Shown here in pieces: positions 27,938 through 37,439 of a stretch of DNA of 64,000 nt. The notes below the pieces were generated by a model. The model was given only the letters and a program-made list of their open reading frames with translations. It searched no databases and was not told the DNA's origin. The number at the start of each line of letters is the position of its first letter. The stretch's first letter is position 1. This stretch comes from Burkholderia plantarii. GTDB lineage: Bacteria; Pseudomonadota; Gammaproteobacteria; Burkholderiales; Burkholderiaceae. Where the stretch lies: contig NZ_CP007213.1 of NCBI RefSeq assembly GCF_001411805.1, forward strand, positions 3,100,001 to 3,164,000, given 5' to 3'. A program made the translations under genes and the position numbers.

Positions 27938-28204
27938 TCAGTGCCGGTCGAGCGAGGACATCAGTTCGTCGGCCTTGGCGCGCAGCGCCTCGTAGCCCGA
28001 ACGCGCATGCTCGGGCAGGTCCGGGTCGCCGATCAGCGTGCCGAGCGTCTCGATCAGGCTGAACGCGAGCCCCTTGGCCGCGCCCGTCGCGATCGACTGC
28101 GAGGCGACCGACGCATGCAGGTGGTCGATCGCCGCTTCCATCTGTTCGAGCTGCGCGTCGCGGTCAAGCGGGCGGCCTTCGTCGGGCCGGGTTTCCTGGG
28201 TCAT
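27938..28204 (-). CDS. Hypothetical protein, 88 residues, helical
   Basis: ATG 28204 follows AAGGAGATGGCACC, a strong ribosome site. The protein begins MTQETRPDEGRPLDRDAQLE and is predicted to be mostly helical (LEQMEAAIDHLHASVASQSI, GLAFSLIETLGTLIGDPDLP, ARSGYEALRAKADELMSSLD), with no signal peptide. No family is recognised. It lies 182 bp downstream of the glucosidase on the same strand. A much longer open frame continues upstream through the next genes but is a shadow. Confidence 0.65.
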   Translation of the reverse strand: MTQETRPDEGRPLDRDAQLEQMEAAIDHLHASVASQSIATGAAKGLAFSLIETLGTLIGDPDLPEHARSGYEALRAKADELMSSLDRH

Positions 28205-28386
28205 GGTGCCATCTCCTTGAACTGAACGATGCGCCGCCGGACGCGGCGCGCTCCATCGATTCGACCACGCGGTGCCCGCGTGATTCCCGCGCGGGCCGGG
28301 CGGGCGGGCGGCCGGACCGGACGCGGCGGCTGGCCACGGCCCGTTCCACTTGCTCGACCGCTCCCGCCGCCCGCCGGGCCGCCTGC

Positions 28387-30654
28387 CTACAGCGCCGCCA
28401 CCACCTTCACGCGCCCGTTGCCCTGCGCGGCCGCCACCACCTGGCCGCCGACCCGGCGGAACGTCAGCGAGACCGTTTCGTCGCCCACGCGCAACCCGTC
28501 GAGATCGAGCCAGGCGATCCCCTCGGGCAGCGCCGGGCGCTCGATGCGCACCTCGCCGCGCGCGGCGTCGACGCTCACGCCGAGACAGGCCTGCAGCATC
28601 ATGAACGGCGAGCCGGCCGCCCAGGCCTGCGGCAAGCAGGCGACCGGATAGGCCGTGGGCGGCTCGCCGCGCCGGCGCGGGAAGCCGCAGAACAGCTCGG
28701 GCAGGCGCATGTCGAAGCTGACCGCCGCCTCGAACAGCGCGCGCAGCAGCTCGGTGGCGGCCGTCTTGTTGCCGTAGCGCGCGAAGCCGCGCGCGGCCAG
28801 CGCGTTGTCGTGCGGCCAGACCGAGCCGTTGTGGTAGGCCATCGGGTTGAAGCGCGGCTGGCCGGCCGCGAGCGTGCGAACGCCCCAGCCGGTGCGGAAC
28901 AGCGACGAGTCCAGCGTGGCCGCCACGGCCTCGCCGCGGCTCGCCTCGGGCAGCCCGAACGCGAGCAGGTGCCCCGCGTTCGACGCCAGCACACGGCACA
29001 GCTCGCCGCGTCCGTCCAGCGCGATCCCGTAGAAATTCGCCTCCGGCATCCAGTAGTGCGTCTCCACCGCCTCGCGCAGCTTCCGGGCGCGCGCCGCGTA
29101 GCCGGCGGCCCGTTCCGCGTCGCCGCGATGCGTGGAGAACGTCGCCATCGCGTCGAACGCCGCGCAAGCGTAGGCCTGCACCTCCACCAGCGCGATCGGC
29201 CCTTCCGGAAAGCGGCCGTCGGCGTGGAACACCGAATCGTGGCTGTCCTTCCAGCCCTGGTTCGCGAGGCCGCGCTCGGAGGTCTTCTGATAGTCGAGCA
29301 GGCCGAGCGGATTGCGGTCGCAGGCGCGCGCGACCCAGTCGGCGGCGCGCTCGAGCGCGGGCCACAGTTCGTCGATCAGCGCCGCGTCGCCGGTCTGCTC
29401 CAGGTAGGCGCCCGCCAGCACCACGAACAGCGGCGTGGTGTCGACGCCGCCGTAATAGAGCGCGAACGGCACCTCGCCGGTGGCCGCCATCTCGCTGCGG
29501 CGGAACTCGTGCATGATCTTGCCCGGCTCGGCGTCGCGGAATGCCGACGCCTCGCGCGCCTGGTGCTCCGCGAGGAAGCGCAGCACGCCGCGTGCGAGCG
29601 ACGGCTGCAGCCACAGCATCTGCAGCGAGGTGATCACCGCGTCGCGGCCGAACGGCGTGGAGAACCACGGAATGCCGGCATACGGATACGGCCCCGTCTC
29701 GAGCTGGGTGGTCAGCAGGCCGAGATCGGCGAGCGAACGCTCCAGCCAGGCGTTGAACAGCGGGTTGCTGGTGCGCACGCGCGCGGTCATGCGGCGCCGT
29801 TCGCGCATCTTGCGGTGGACCTGCACCAGCGCGCGGCGCAGGCCGGGCCGGCCCGCCTCCGCGAGCGGCTGCGACGGCTCGGCCGGCTCGCCGTCGCGCT
29901 CGATGCGCGCCTCCACCGTCAGGTAGATCGACACGCAGGCCTGCGCGGCGATCGTCTGCGTATAGTCGGCGCGCTCGGTATCGAGCCGCACCGGCGCCGG
30001 CGAGAAGCCGATCCGCACCGTGCGCGCGACGCCGTCGAGGCCGTCGTAGCGCAGCCGCACCTGGCCCGCATCGACGTGCGGCGCCGCCACCTCGCCGCGT
30101 CGCTCGCGCGGCGTGCCGCGCACCTCGAACATGTCGAGGAAATCGGCGGCGAACGAGATCGACAGCGGCACCTCGGCGTCGGTCGTGCCGTAGTTGGTCA
30201 GCGTCAGCGCCTCGTAGAGCACGTTGTCGGAAAGCACGCGCATCCGCTCGATGTGGATCATGCCTTCCGGCATCTCGTGGCCGCCGAGCGGCGGCAGCGG
30301 CCGGTTGGTCAGATGCGCGGTGAACGAGGCGTTGTCGGCGCTGGTCGCGCCCGACAGCAGCGACGGCGCGCGGCCGCCGAACGTGAGGCGCCAGCCCGAC
30401 AGCACGCGCATGTCGTCGACGAACAGGCCGTCGTCGTGACCGGAGATGTCGCCGAGCGCGTCGCTGACGACGAACGCGTCGCCCGACTTCAGCACGTGCT
30501 GGCTGCCGCGCACGGGTTTCTGCGAGCCGGGTTCGGGGGCGATGAAGGGGGGCGCCGCGGCGCCCGCGGGCGGCGCCACCGGCGGCGCGGAGGAGGTGGC
30601 GGCAACAGCCTGCGCGGCCGTCGAGGAAGCGTGATCTGCTGGAATACCGGGCAT
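28387..30654 (-). CDS. Amylo-alpha-1,6-glucosidase-type glycogen debranching protein
   Basis: The 755-residue protein has the N-terminal beta domain of bacterial debranching enzymes (SGDAFVVSDALGDISGHDDG, RVLSGWRLTFGG, residues about 60-300) and a C-terminal (alpha/alpha)6 catalytic domain (TGPYPYAGIPWFSTPFGRDA, WKDSHDSVFHADG, YHNGSVWPHDNALAARGFAR). The GRDA and WPHDN segments carry typical acidic residues. It probably trims alpha-1,6 branches of glycogen or a related polymer in the cytoplasm; no glgA/B/C genes are near. ATG 30654 follows CAGGAG. The first 50 residues are a Pro/Ala-rich tail. Confidence 0.87.
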   Translation of the reverse strand: MPGIPADHASSTAAQAVAATSSAPPVAPPAGAAAPPFIAPEPGSQKPVRGSQHVLKSGDAFVVSDALGDISGHDDGLFVDDMRVLSGWRLTFGGRAPSLLSGATSADNASFTAHLTNRPLPPLGGHEMPEGMIHIERMRVLSDNVLYEALTLTNYGTTDAEVPLSISFAADFLDMFEVRGTPRERRGEVAAPHVDAGQVRLRYDGLDGVARTVRIGFSPAPVRLDTERADYTQTIAAQACVSIYLTVEARIERDGEPAEPSQPLAEAGRPGLRRALVQVHRKMRERRRMTARVRTSNPLFNAWLERSLADLGLLTTQLETGPYPYAGIPWFSTPFGRDAVITSLQMLWLQPSLARGVLRFLAEHQAREASAFRDAEPGKIMHEFRRSEMAATGEVPFALYYGGVDTTPLFVVLAGAYLEQTGDAALIDELWPALERAADWVARACDRNPLGLLDYQKTSERGLANQGWKDSHDSVFHADGRFPEGPIALVEVQAYACAAFDAMATFSTHRGDAERAAGYAARARKLREAVETHYWMPEANFYGIALDGRGELCRVLASNAGHLLAFGLPEASRGEAVAATLDSSLFRTGWGVRTLAAGQPRFNPMAYHNGSVWPHDNALAARGFARYGNKTAATELLRALFEAAVSFDMRLPELFCGFPRRRGEPPTAYPVACLPQAWAAGSPFMMLQACLGVSVDAARGEVRIERPALPEGIAWLDLDGLRVGDETVSLTFRRVGGQVVAAAQGNGRVKVVAAL

Positions 30655-30966
30655 TGCGACTCCTGACTGCGGTCCACGGGAAAGGGGCGGCGAACCGGTC
30701 TCTGCTCGCACCCCGATTCGCCACAGGATAGGCCAGAATGTGCCCGCCACGCAGCGTCGCGAATCCGGCGCGGTGGACGGCAGGACGCGCCGCCGCCCGC
30801 GGGCGGGCGTCAGGGAACGGGCCGTGGATGATGGGGAGCCAGCCGGTGGCGGCCCGGATCGCGCGCGGGTAGCGGTGGATGGGCGCCCGCTCCGGCAACC
30901 GCCCGCCGTGCCGGGCCGGCGTCGCGCCGGCCAGCCGGACGGCGGGACAAAACGAGATAACGACCG
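30655..30966. other. 312-bp gap between the glucosidase and the MreB paralogue
   Basis: GC-rich sequence with no supported gene. It contains the promoter or leader of the glucosidase gene. Whether the two minus-strand genes are cotranscribed cannot be told. Confidence 0.3.
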
Positions 30967-32001
30967 TCAGTGATCGACGTCGGCCTCCAGCCGGCCCATC
31001 GCCTCGCCGGCACCGCGCACGGCGCAGCTCAACGGCTCGTCGGCGACACGCACCGCGAGGCCCGTCTCGTCGAACAGGCGCCGGTCGAGATGAGCAAGCA
31101 GCGCGCCGCCGCCCGTCAGCACGATGCCGCGATGCGCGATATCGGTCACGAGTTCGGGCGGCGCCTTCTCGAGCGCGGCCTTGACCGTGGTGATGACCTG
31201 GTTCAGCGGCGCCGCGAGCGCCTCGGCCACGTCGTGGTTCGACAGCTCGATGGTGCGCGGCAGGCCGTCCTCGACGCCACGCCCGACCGCGCGCATCGAT
31301 TCGCGCGGCACCGAGCGGCAGGCCGAGCCGATCTGCTTCTTGACGTGCTCGGCGGTCTGCTCGCCGAGCAGCACGTTGTAGAGGCCGCGCACGTGGTTGA
31401 TGATGGCCGCGTCGAACTGGTCGCCGCCGACCCGCACCGACTGCTGGTAGACCACGCCGCCGAGCGACACGACGCCGACCTCGGTGGTGCCGCCGCCGAT
31501 GTCCACCACCATCGAGCCGACCGCCTCGGTGACAGGCAGCCCCGCGCCGAGCGCGGCCGCGAGCGACTGGTCGATCAGGCTCACGCGCGAGGCGCCGGCC
31601 GCCATGGCGGCCTCGCGCAGCGCGCGCCGCTCGACGGCGGTGGCGCTCGACGGCACACACATGGTGAACGCGATGCGCCGCCCGAACAGCGAGCGCGCGT
31701 GCGACATGCCGACGAACTGGCGGATCATCTGCTCGGCCGCCGGATAATGCGCGATCACGCCGTGCCGCAGCGGGCGCACCGCCTCGAGATGCTCGGGCAC
31801 GCGCCCGAGCAGCGCCTTGGCCAGTTCGCCGACCGCCTCGACCCGCGCCTTTTCGGCATGCGCGCCCGATTTGCGGAAGCAGACCACCGATGGCTGGTTC
31901 AGCACCACGCCGCGTTCCTGCGTGTAAATAAGCGTGCTCGCGGTGCCCGGATCGACCGCGACGTCGTTCGAGAAAAGCCTGCCCAGCATGGGTGTCGACA
32001 T
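30967..32001 (-). CDS. MreB-like actin-family rod-shape protein (paralogue)
   Basis: The 344-residue protein has the actin-fold motifs of MreB: phosphate-1 VAVDPGTASTLIYTQERGVV, phosphate-2 SMVVDIGGGTTEVGVVSLGG and the adenosine loop RGIVLTGGGALLAHL, plus EQMIRQFVGMSHARSLFGRR. The canonical DLGTAN of phosphate-1 is DPGTAS here. MreC, MreD, PBP2 and RodA are not adjacent, so this is a stand-alone paralogue rather than the main mre locus. ATG 32001 is preferred to the longer frame because it begins at the conserved MLGRLFSNDVAVD. Its role in cell shape is inferred from the family. Confidence 0.85.
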   Translation of the reverse strand: MSTPMLGRLFSNDVAVDPGTASTLIYTQERGVVLNQPSVVCFRKSGAHAEKARVEAVGELAKALLGRVPEHLEAVRPLRHGVIAHYPAAEQMIRQFVGMSHARSLFGRRIAFTMCVPSSATAVERRALREAAMAAGASRVSLIDQSLAAALGAGLPVTEAVGSMVVDIGGGTTEVGVVSLGGVVYQQSVRVGGDQFDAAIINHVRGLYNVLLGEQTAEHVKKQIGSACRSVPRESMRAVGRGVEDGLPRTIELSNHDVAEALAAPLNQVITTVKAALEKAPPELVTDIAHRGIVLTGGGALLAHLDRRLFDETGLAVRVADEPLSCAVRGAGEAMGRLEADVDH

Positions 32002-32317
32002 TGTGTGCCCCGACGAACTGACCGACGAATACGCGCGAACCCGGCCCGATCCGGCATTTCCCCGCGCCGGTACCGCTCGCTCGTTGCCCGCTCGCGCGCG
32101 CATCGATGATGATGCGCCGTCGACCGGAAGTTTCTACTGTAGGTAATTCCGGGTCAATGGAGAATATTCCGATGTCCAATTGACAATTTGACGGAAAAGT
32201 CGGGACTCCCTGACATCGACCGCATGAATTGACGGCGGGCGCAAAGTCTGTACTCTTTCGGCTGGGGCCGCGCATTCACCGCCGCGCAACCACGCCATAC
32301 CGATATCAACAGTAGAA
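32002..32317. other. 316-bp divergent promoter region
   Basis: The region lies between the MreB paralogue and the patatin gene, which are divergent. It is moderately AT-rich, especially 32140-32215 (AATTGACAATTTGACGG), and must carry both promoters. No repeat or RNA gene is seen. Confidence 0.4.
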
Positions 32318-34933
32318 ATGCGCCTCATCGCCTCCTCCGCCTCGCACCGCGAATCGTCCGCCGACCGCCTCGCTGCGCGCGCGCCGCTGCCGGCTGCCGG
32401 GCCTGAATCCGTCTCCTCCCGCGATGGCCGCCATGGCCCGCTTGCCGCGCAGGTCGTGCGCCTCGCGTTCGCCGCGCTCGGCTGGGCCTGCTGCGCGCTG
32501 CCCGCCACGGCGCGGGCCGAAGCGGTGAACGGGCCGGCCGCGCAGGCCGCCTTGGCGGCACCGGGCGCACCGACCAACCCGACGGCCTGGGCCGCGGCGC
32601 TCGCGGCGATGCAGGCGCAGCGCAATGCAAACGGAGAAAACGCTGCCGCGCCGGCAATGGCAGCAGAAGCCCCGGCGGCGGCCCCCTCGACGACCGTATC
32701 GCCCTCAACCACCGCCCCCACCGACGACAGCGCCCCCACCCACGCCTGCGTCGCGAACGGCGGCCCGCCGGGCCGGCCGTCGATCGGCCTGGTGTTGTCA
32801 GGCGGCGGCGCGCGCGGCTACGCGCATTTGGGTGTCCTGAAGGTGCTGGAAACGCATCGCATCCCGGTCGACTGCATCGCGGCCACCAGCATGGGCGCCG
32901 TGGTCGGCGGCCTCTACGCGAGCGGGATGGGCGCCGACGAGATGGCGCGGCGGCTCTCCGGGGTGAACCTCACCGACATCGCGTTCGACGTCGTCGATCG
33001 CGCGGACCTGCCCCAGAAGCGCCGCGAGGACGAGGAGCACTACATCGGCGGCCTGACGGTGGGCTTCGGCCCGAACGGCTTCAAGGCGCCGGCCGGGCTG
33101 ATCCAGGGCAACCGGCTGCAGGCGCTGCTGGCCGACTGGACCGCAGCGGTGCCCGTCAACCAGTCGTTCGACAAGCTGCCGGTGCCGTTCCGCGCGGTCG
33201 CCACCGACCTCGGCAACGGCCACATGGTGGTGCTCGACCACGGCTCGCTGCCGCTCGCGATCCGCGCCAGCATGGCGCTGCCGGGCCTGTTCTCGCCCAC
33301 CGAGATCGCGGGCCGCACGCTGGTGGACGGCGGCCTCGTCAGCAACCTGCCGGTCAGCACCGCGCGCCGGATGGGCGCCGACCTGGTGATCGCCGTGGAC
33401 ATCGGCTCGCAATTGCGCCCGCTCGATTCGCTCGCCTCGGCGGCCGACGTGATCCAGCAGATGCTCGGCATCCTGATCCGCCAGAACGTCGCGCAGCAGC
33501 ACGCGCAGCTGCACCGCGGCGACGTGCTGCTCGAACCCGATCTCGGCTCGCTGTCGTTCATCGATTTCCAGAACGCCCAGCAGGCGATCAAGGCCGGCGA
33601 GGCGGCGGCCAACGCCGCGCTGCCGCAACTCGAACGCTACGCGCTGTCGCCGGCCGACTACGCGGCCTACCGCGCCGCGCACGCGCGCGCGCCGGCGCCG
33701 CCGGTGCGGCTCGCCGAAATCGAGATCCGCGCGGGCGGCCCGGTGCCCAAGCGCGTGGTGGCCGACGCGCTGCACGTGAAGCCCGGCGACATCTACGATC
33801 CGCAGGCCATCAACCGCGACCTGCTCGCGCTGTCGACCAGCGGCAACTTCGATTCGGTCACGCAGCAGGTGATCACCGACGGCAACCGCAACACGCTGCT
33901 GATCGACGCGCGCGAGAAGAACTGGGGGCCGAACTTCCTGCTGTTCGGGCTCGGCATGTCGAGCAGCTCCAGCGACGAGGGCGGCTTCCGCTTCCACGTC
34001 GGCTACCGGCGGCCCTGGCTGACCGAATCGGGGCTCGAATTCCGCGCCGACACCACGCTCGGCAGCGACCTGCAGGCGCTGCGCACCGAGCTGCGCCAGC
34101 CGCTGTCGAGCCGCTACGGCTTCTATCTCGCGCCCTACGCGGAACTGGAGCGGCGCTTCGCGAACGTCTACTACGACGACTACAAGCTCACCCAGTACCG
34201 GCTGCAGACGCAGCGGCTCGGCCTCGACCTGGGCCTGCCGATCGCGCGGCTCGGCGACTTCCGGGTGGGCCTCGCCTACGCGCACGGCAGCGCCTCGGCC
34301 ACCTACAACCTGCCGCTCGACACCACGCCCGACGGCCGGCCGATCGGCGAGGCGTTCCAGCCCTACAACGGCCACGAGCTCACCGCGCGCGCGCGGCTGC
34401 TGATCGACCAGCTCGACGATCCGATGCTGCCGCGCCGCGGCTATTACCTGGAGATGCGCGTCGACCGCTCGATCGTCGCGAGCGAGCGCACGCGCTATAC
34501 CGAGCTGTTCGGCAAGGCGATGATCGCGCAGGAGTTCGGCCGGCACAGCCTCAGCGCGAGCATCGAGGGCGGCAAGAGCCTCGGCGGCGTGAGCCCGGTG
34601 AACCTGCTCGCGTTCACGCTGGGCGGCTTCCAGCACCTGTCGGCCTACGCGGCCGACCAGCTGAGCGGCGACGCGCTCGCCTACGGCCAGCTCACCTACA
34701 TGAACCGGCTGATGACGTTCAACGCGTCGCCGATCAAGGCGTTCTACGTGGGTGCGAGCGCCGAGGTCGGCAACGTCTGGAGCGCCGACGACTCGATCAG
34801 CAGCGGGCCGCTCAAGCAGAGCTACTCGCTGTTCGCGAGCTTCGCCACCTCGTTCGGGCCGATCTACGTGGGCGTCGCACTGGCGCCGGGCGGCGTGCGC
34901 AACCTGTATTTCCAGCTCGGCCGGACTTATTGA
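32318..34933 (+). CDS. Patatin-like phospholipase fused to an outer-membrane barrel (PlpD-type, type Vd)
   Basis: The 871-residue protein has an N-terminal export region (residues 1-130, with a hydrophobic stretch VRLAFAALGWACCALPATARA), a patatin domain (about 145-400), a POTRA-like domain (about 465-535, RLAEIEIRAGGPVPKRVVAD) and a C-terminal Omp85-type barrel ending FQLGRTY. The patatin oxyanion loop is LVLSGGGARGYAHLG, the nucleophile is the Ser of IAATSMGAVVGGL and the dyad Asp is in LVDGGLVSNLP. The elbow reads A-T-S-M-G rather than G-T-S-M-G. It is probably a surface or secreted lipase of the type Vd secretion class. Confidence 0.9.
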   Translation: MRLIASSASHRESSADRLAARAPLPAAGPESVSSRDGRHGPLAAQVVRLAFAALGWACCALPATARAEAVNGPAAQAALAAPGAPTNPTAWAAALAAMQAQRNANGENAAAPAMAAEAPAAAPSTTVSPSTTAPTDDSAPTHACVANGGPPGRPSIGLVLSGGGARGYAHLGVLKVLETHRIPVDCIAATSMGAVVGGLYASGMGADEMARRLSGVNLTDIAFDVVDRADLPQKRREDEEHYIGGLTVGFGPNGFKAPAGLIQGNRLQALLADWTAAVPVNQSFDKLPVPFRAVATDLGNGHMVVLDHGSLPLAIRASMALPGLFSPTEIAGRTLVDGGLVSNLPVSTARRMGADLVIAVDIGSQLRPLDSLASAADVIQQMLGILIRQNVAQQHAQLHRGDVLLEPDLGSLSFIDFQNAQQAIKAGEAAANAALPQLERYALSPADYAAYRAAHARAPAPPVRLAEIEIRAGGPVPKRVVADALHVKPGDIYDPQAINRDLLALSTSGNFDSVTQQVITDGNRNTLLIDAREKNWGPNFLLFGLGMSSSSSDEGGFRFHVGYRRPWLTESGLEFRADTTLGSDLQALRTELRQPLSSRYGFYLAPYAELERRFANVYYDDYKLTQYRLQTQRLGLDLGLPIARLGDFRVGLAYAHGSASATYNLPLDTTPDGRPIGEAFQPYNGHELTARARLLIDQLDDPMLPRRGYYLEMRVDRSIVASERTRYTELFGKAMIAQEFGRHSLSASIEGGKSLGGVSPVNLLAFTLGGFQHLSAYAADQLSGDALAYGQLTYMNRLMTFNASPIKAFYVGASAEVGNVWSADDSISSGPLKQSYSLFASFATSFGPIYVGVALAPGGVRNLYFQLGRTY

Positions 34934-35145
34934 GCGCCGGTCGAGCGTGGTTGAACCCGCTCGATGGCGCATGGATCGATCGCGGCGGCCGGAACCGCCC
35001 GGCCGCGAATCCACGGCGGGCTGCCGTTCGAAGCGCGGGCGAAGGCCGGACCGCAGCCGCGCGGCGGCGGCCACGCCCTGGCCCGCCACCATCACCCGCC
35101 CTCACCTCGTCCTCACCTCGCCGGGCCATCACCGGCCGGCAACCG

Positions 35146-36312
35146 TCAGCCCGGCCAGCCGATCTCGAAACGCGCGCCGGACAGCACGCGCGCGTCGGTC
35201 ACGACGATCCTGCCGTGGTGCGCCTGCAGCACCAGCCGCGTGATCGCGAGGCCGAGCCCGTAGCCGGCCGTATGGCGGTCGAGCCGCACGAACGCGTCGA
35301 AGATCCGCTCGCGCTCGATGTCGGGCACGCCCGGGCCGTCGTCCTCGACGAACACCGTGATGCCGCCGTCGGTGCCGGTCGCGGCGCCGATCACGATGCG
35401 CGACAGCGCGTACTTGCCGGCGTTGCGCAGCAGGTTGCGGATCGCGTAGGACATCAGCCGCGTATCCATGTGTACGCGCAGCTCGCGCGGCACGCCGATG
35501 CGCATCTCGATGCGCTTGGTGGGGTCGAGCTGGGCGACGTCGCGGACCTGGGTTTCGAGCCAGATGGCCAGCCCGGTCGGCTCCAGGTTCGATTGCAGCG
35601 AACTGTATTCGAGCCGCGCGTAGGTGAGGCTCATGTCGATCAGCTCGTCGAGTTCGGTCACGTCCTGCGCGATGCCGTCGAGCGCGGCGTGGCGCTCCGC
35701 CTCGGAGGCCGGATCGCGCAGCACCTCGAGCGCGAAGCGCACGCGCGCGAGCGGCGTGCGCAGTTCGTGCGAGATGCCGTTGGTCAGGTCGCGCTGGGCC
35801 TCGATCAGGCGCTCCATGCGCATCGCCAGCGCGTTCAGGGTGCGCGCGAGCGGGCCGAGGATCACGCTGTGCGATTCGCGCGCGCGCGTGTGGAAACGCC
35901 CGCCGCTGAAATCGATGGCGCGCTCGCGCACCATCACGAGATCGCTCCAGGTCGGGCGCGCCCAGCGCCAGGTGGCGAGCGCCGGCACCACGATCACGAA
36001 CAGCGCGACGCCGAGCGCGCCGCCCGGCAGTGCCTCGAAGCCCGCCAGCACGACGCGCGGCGACAGCGTGGCCGACAGCGCCAGCAGCGGCACCGCCACC
36101 ATCGTCAACACCAGGCTCATCAGATGCAGGTAGGCGCGCAGGTAGAGCCGCGACCAGCTCGGCATGCGGTCGGCACGCGTGTCGGTCCACGAGCGCCGGA
36201 AGCGCAGCCAGCGCCAGCGCAGGTAGCGCAGCGCCGGCAGGCGCGAGGGCGGCGACAGCGGCGGCGGGCAGGCCGCGCCGCGGCGGGTCGGGTCGATCCT
36301 ATTCCCACTCAT
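35146..36312 (-). CDS. Sensor histidine kinase (RstB/OmpR-class)
   Basis: The 388-residue membrane kinase has two hydrophobic segments (LMSLVLTMVAVPLLALSATL and LPGGALGVALFVIVVPALAT) with a short periplasmic loop, a HAMP-like linker, the H-box ISHELRTPLARVRFAL with the phosphorylated His, the N-box YAIRNLLRNAGKYA, the G1 box FVEDDGPGVPDIERERIFDA and G2 GYGLGLAITRL. The start overlaps the response-regulator stop by 14 bp, so the two are translationally coupled. The periplasmic sensor is too short to suggest a ligand; the class responds to acid, cations or envelope stress. Confidence 0.93.
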   Translation of the reverse strand: MSGNRIDPTRRGAACPPPLSPPSRLPALRYLRWRWLRFRRSWTDTRADRMPSWSRLYLRAYLHLMSLVLTMVAVPLLALSATLSPRVVLAGFEALPGGALGVALFVIVVPALATWRWARPTWSDLVMVRERAIDFSGGRFHTRARESHSVILGPLARTLNALAMRMERLIEAQRDLTNGISHELRTPLARVRFALEVLRDPASEAERHAALDGIAQDVTELDELIDMSLTYARLEYSSLQSNLEPTGLAIWLETQVRDVAQLDPTKRIEMRIGVPRELRVHMDTRLMSYAIRNLLRNAGKYALSRIVIGAATGTDGGITVFVEDDGPGVPDIERERIFDAFVRLDRHTAGYGLGLAITRLVLQAHHGRIVVTDARVLSGARFEIGWPG

Positions 36313-37006
36313 GGGTGCTGAACTGGTAGCCCTTGCTGCGGATCGTCTTGATGCGCCGCGGGTGGCTCGCGTCGTCCTGCAGCTTGCGGCGCAGCTTCGA
36401 GATGCGGCCGTCGATGGTGCGGTCGAGCCCGTCGAACTCCACGCCGCGCAGTTGCAGCATCAGGTCGTCGCGGCTCACCACCTCGCCCGCGCGGCATGCC
36501 AGCGCCCACAGCAGGTCGAACTCGGCCGAGGTGAGATCGGGCGACGAGCCGTCCGGCAGCCGCACCGAGCGGTTGCCCCGATGGATCGAGAACTTGCCGA
36601 ACGTGAACGCTTCCGGCTCGGCCCCGAACTCGGCCGTGCGCGCCGGCGAGCGCCGCAGCTGGGCCTTGATGCGCGCCAGCAGGATGCGCGGCTCGACCGG
36701 CTTGCGCACGTAGTCGTCGGCGCCGAACTCGAGCCCGAGCAGTTCGTCGTAGGGCTCGTCGCGCGCGGTCACCATCACGATCACGCCGTCGTAGTGCTTG
36801 CGCGCCTCGCGGCAGATCTCGAAGCCGTCCTTGCCCGGCAGGTTCACGTCGAGGATCACGAGGTCGGGCCGCGACGAGAGAATCGCGGGAACGGCCGCGT
36901 GGCCGTCGAGCACGGTGTCGACTTCGTAGTCGTGCTTGCGCAGATAGCCGGTGATCAGGGTGGACAGACGGCTGTCGTCCTCGACGAGAAGAATCCGGAA
37001 AGGCAT
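36299..37006 (-). CDS. OmpR-family response regulator
   Basis: The 235-residue protein has a receiver domain (ILLVEDDSRLSTLITGYL, phosphoacceptor Asp in PDLVILDVNLPGKDGF, Thr in VIVMVTARDEP, Lys in ADDYVRKPVEPRIL) and a winged-helix output domain (LTSAEFDLLWALACRAGEVV, DRTIDGRISKLRRKL, IKTIRSKGYQF). It resembles RstA. It forms an operon with the histidine kinase that follows with a 14-bp overlap. Targets are unknown. Confidence 0.93.
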   Translation of the reverse strand: MPFRILLVEDDSRLSTLITGYLRKHDYEVDTVLDGHAAVPAILSSRPDLVILDVNLPGKDGFEICREARKHYDGVIVMVTARDEPYDELLGLEFGADDYVRKPVEPRILLARIKAQLRRSPARTAEFGAEPEAFTFGKFSIHRGNRSVRLPDGSSPDLTSAEFDLLWALACRAGEVVSRDDLMLQLRGVEFDGLDRTIDGRISKLRRKLQDDASHPRRIKTIRSKGYQFSTHEWE

Positions 37007-37439
37007 GGGCGAGATCGTTACGTGTTGCGTGCGGAAAATCGGGGATGGCGGGGCGCAGGTCGGGCCGCGTACCGACCGGTAACCATCGGTAATATTCGAG
37101 AATAATCCGAATCATACTGCCGCCGGCGCCGGATATCCGCCCAATTCAGGGCGCGCGACAAGGATTTCGGCAGCGCGGCGGCCAGACTGGTCGGACCAAA
37201 ACGGCGCCAGGAACTGCCGCGCCGGTCACGCACCGAGTGCGGAAGCGGCACGGCATCCGTCCGGTAAGCGCTTACCGCGTTGAAACGGGCGCCGGTTTGC
37301 GCGCCGCCAACCCGTCCGGAAGCCGCCCCGGTTCGCGTGCGTCGCCACGGCAGCGGTCCGGCGCTTGACGAATCGCGGCGCAGACGGTTCCATACGGGCT
37401 CGCTGAATTCGGCGCCCCGTGCGCCGCCCGATCGCCGTC
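37007..37439. other. 433-bp divergent intergenic region
   Basis: The region lies between the two-component operon and glutaminase. The segment near 37078-37130 (GTAACCATCGGTAATATTCG) is AT-richer and likely contains the response-regulator promoter. CGGTAAGCGCTTACCG at 37261-37276 is a perfect 16-bp palindrome and a possible operator. No gene is supported. Confidence 0.45.

Noticed and set aside
26094..28062. Short frames with a shared FCWQ-x-CGY peptide at several places
   Set aside because: They are translations of the non-coding DnaA-box repeat, not a protein family; no ribosome sites precede them.
27938..32275. Very long minus-strand open frame (over 1400 codons) spanning three genes
   Set aside because: It is antisense or out of frame to the glucosidase and MreB genes and has Arg/Ala-rich composition; only its last 88 codons, with their own ribosome site, are kept.
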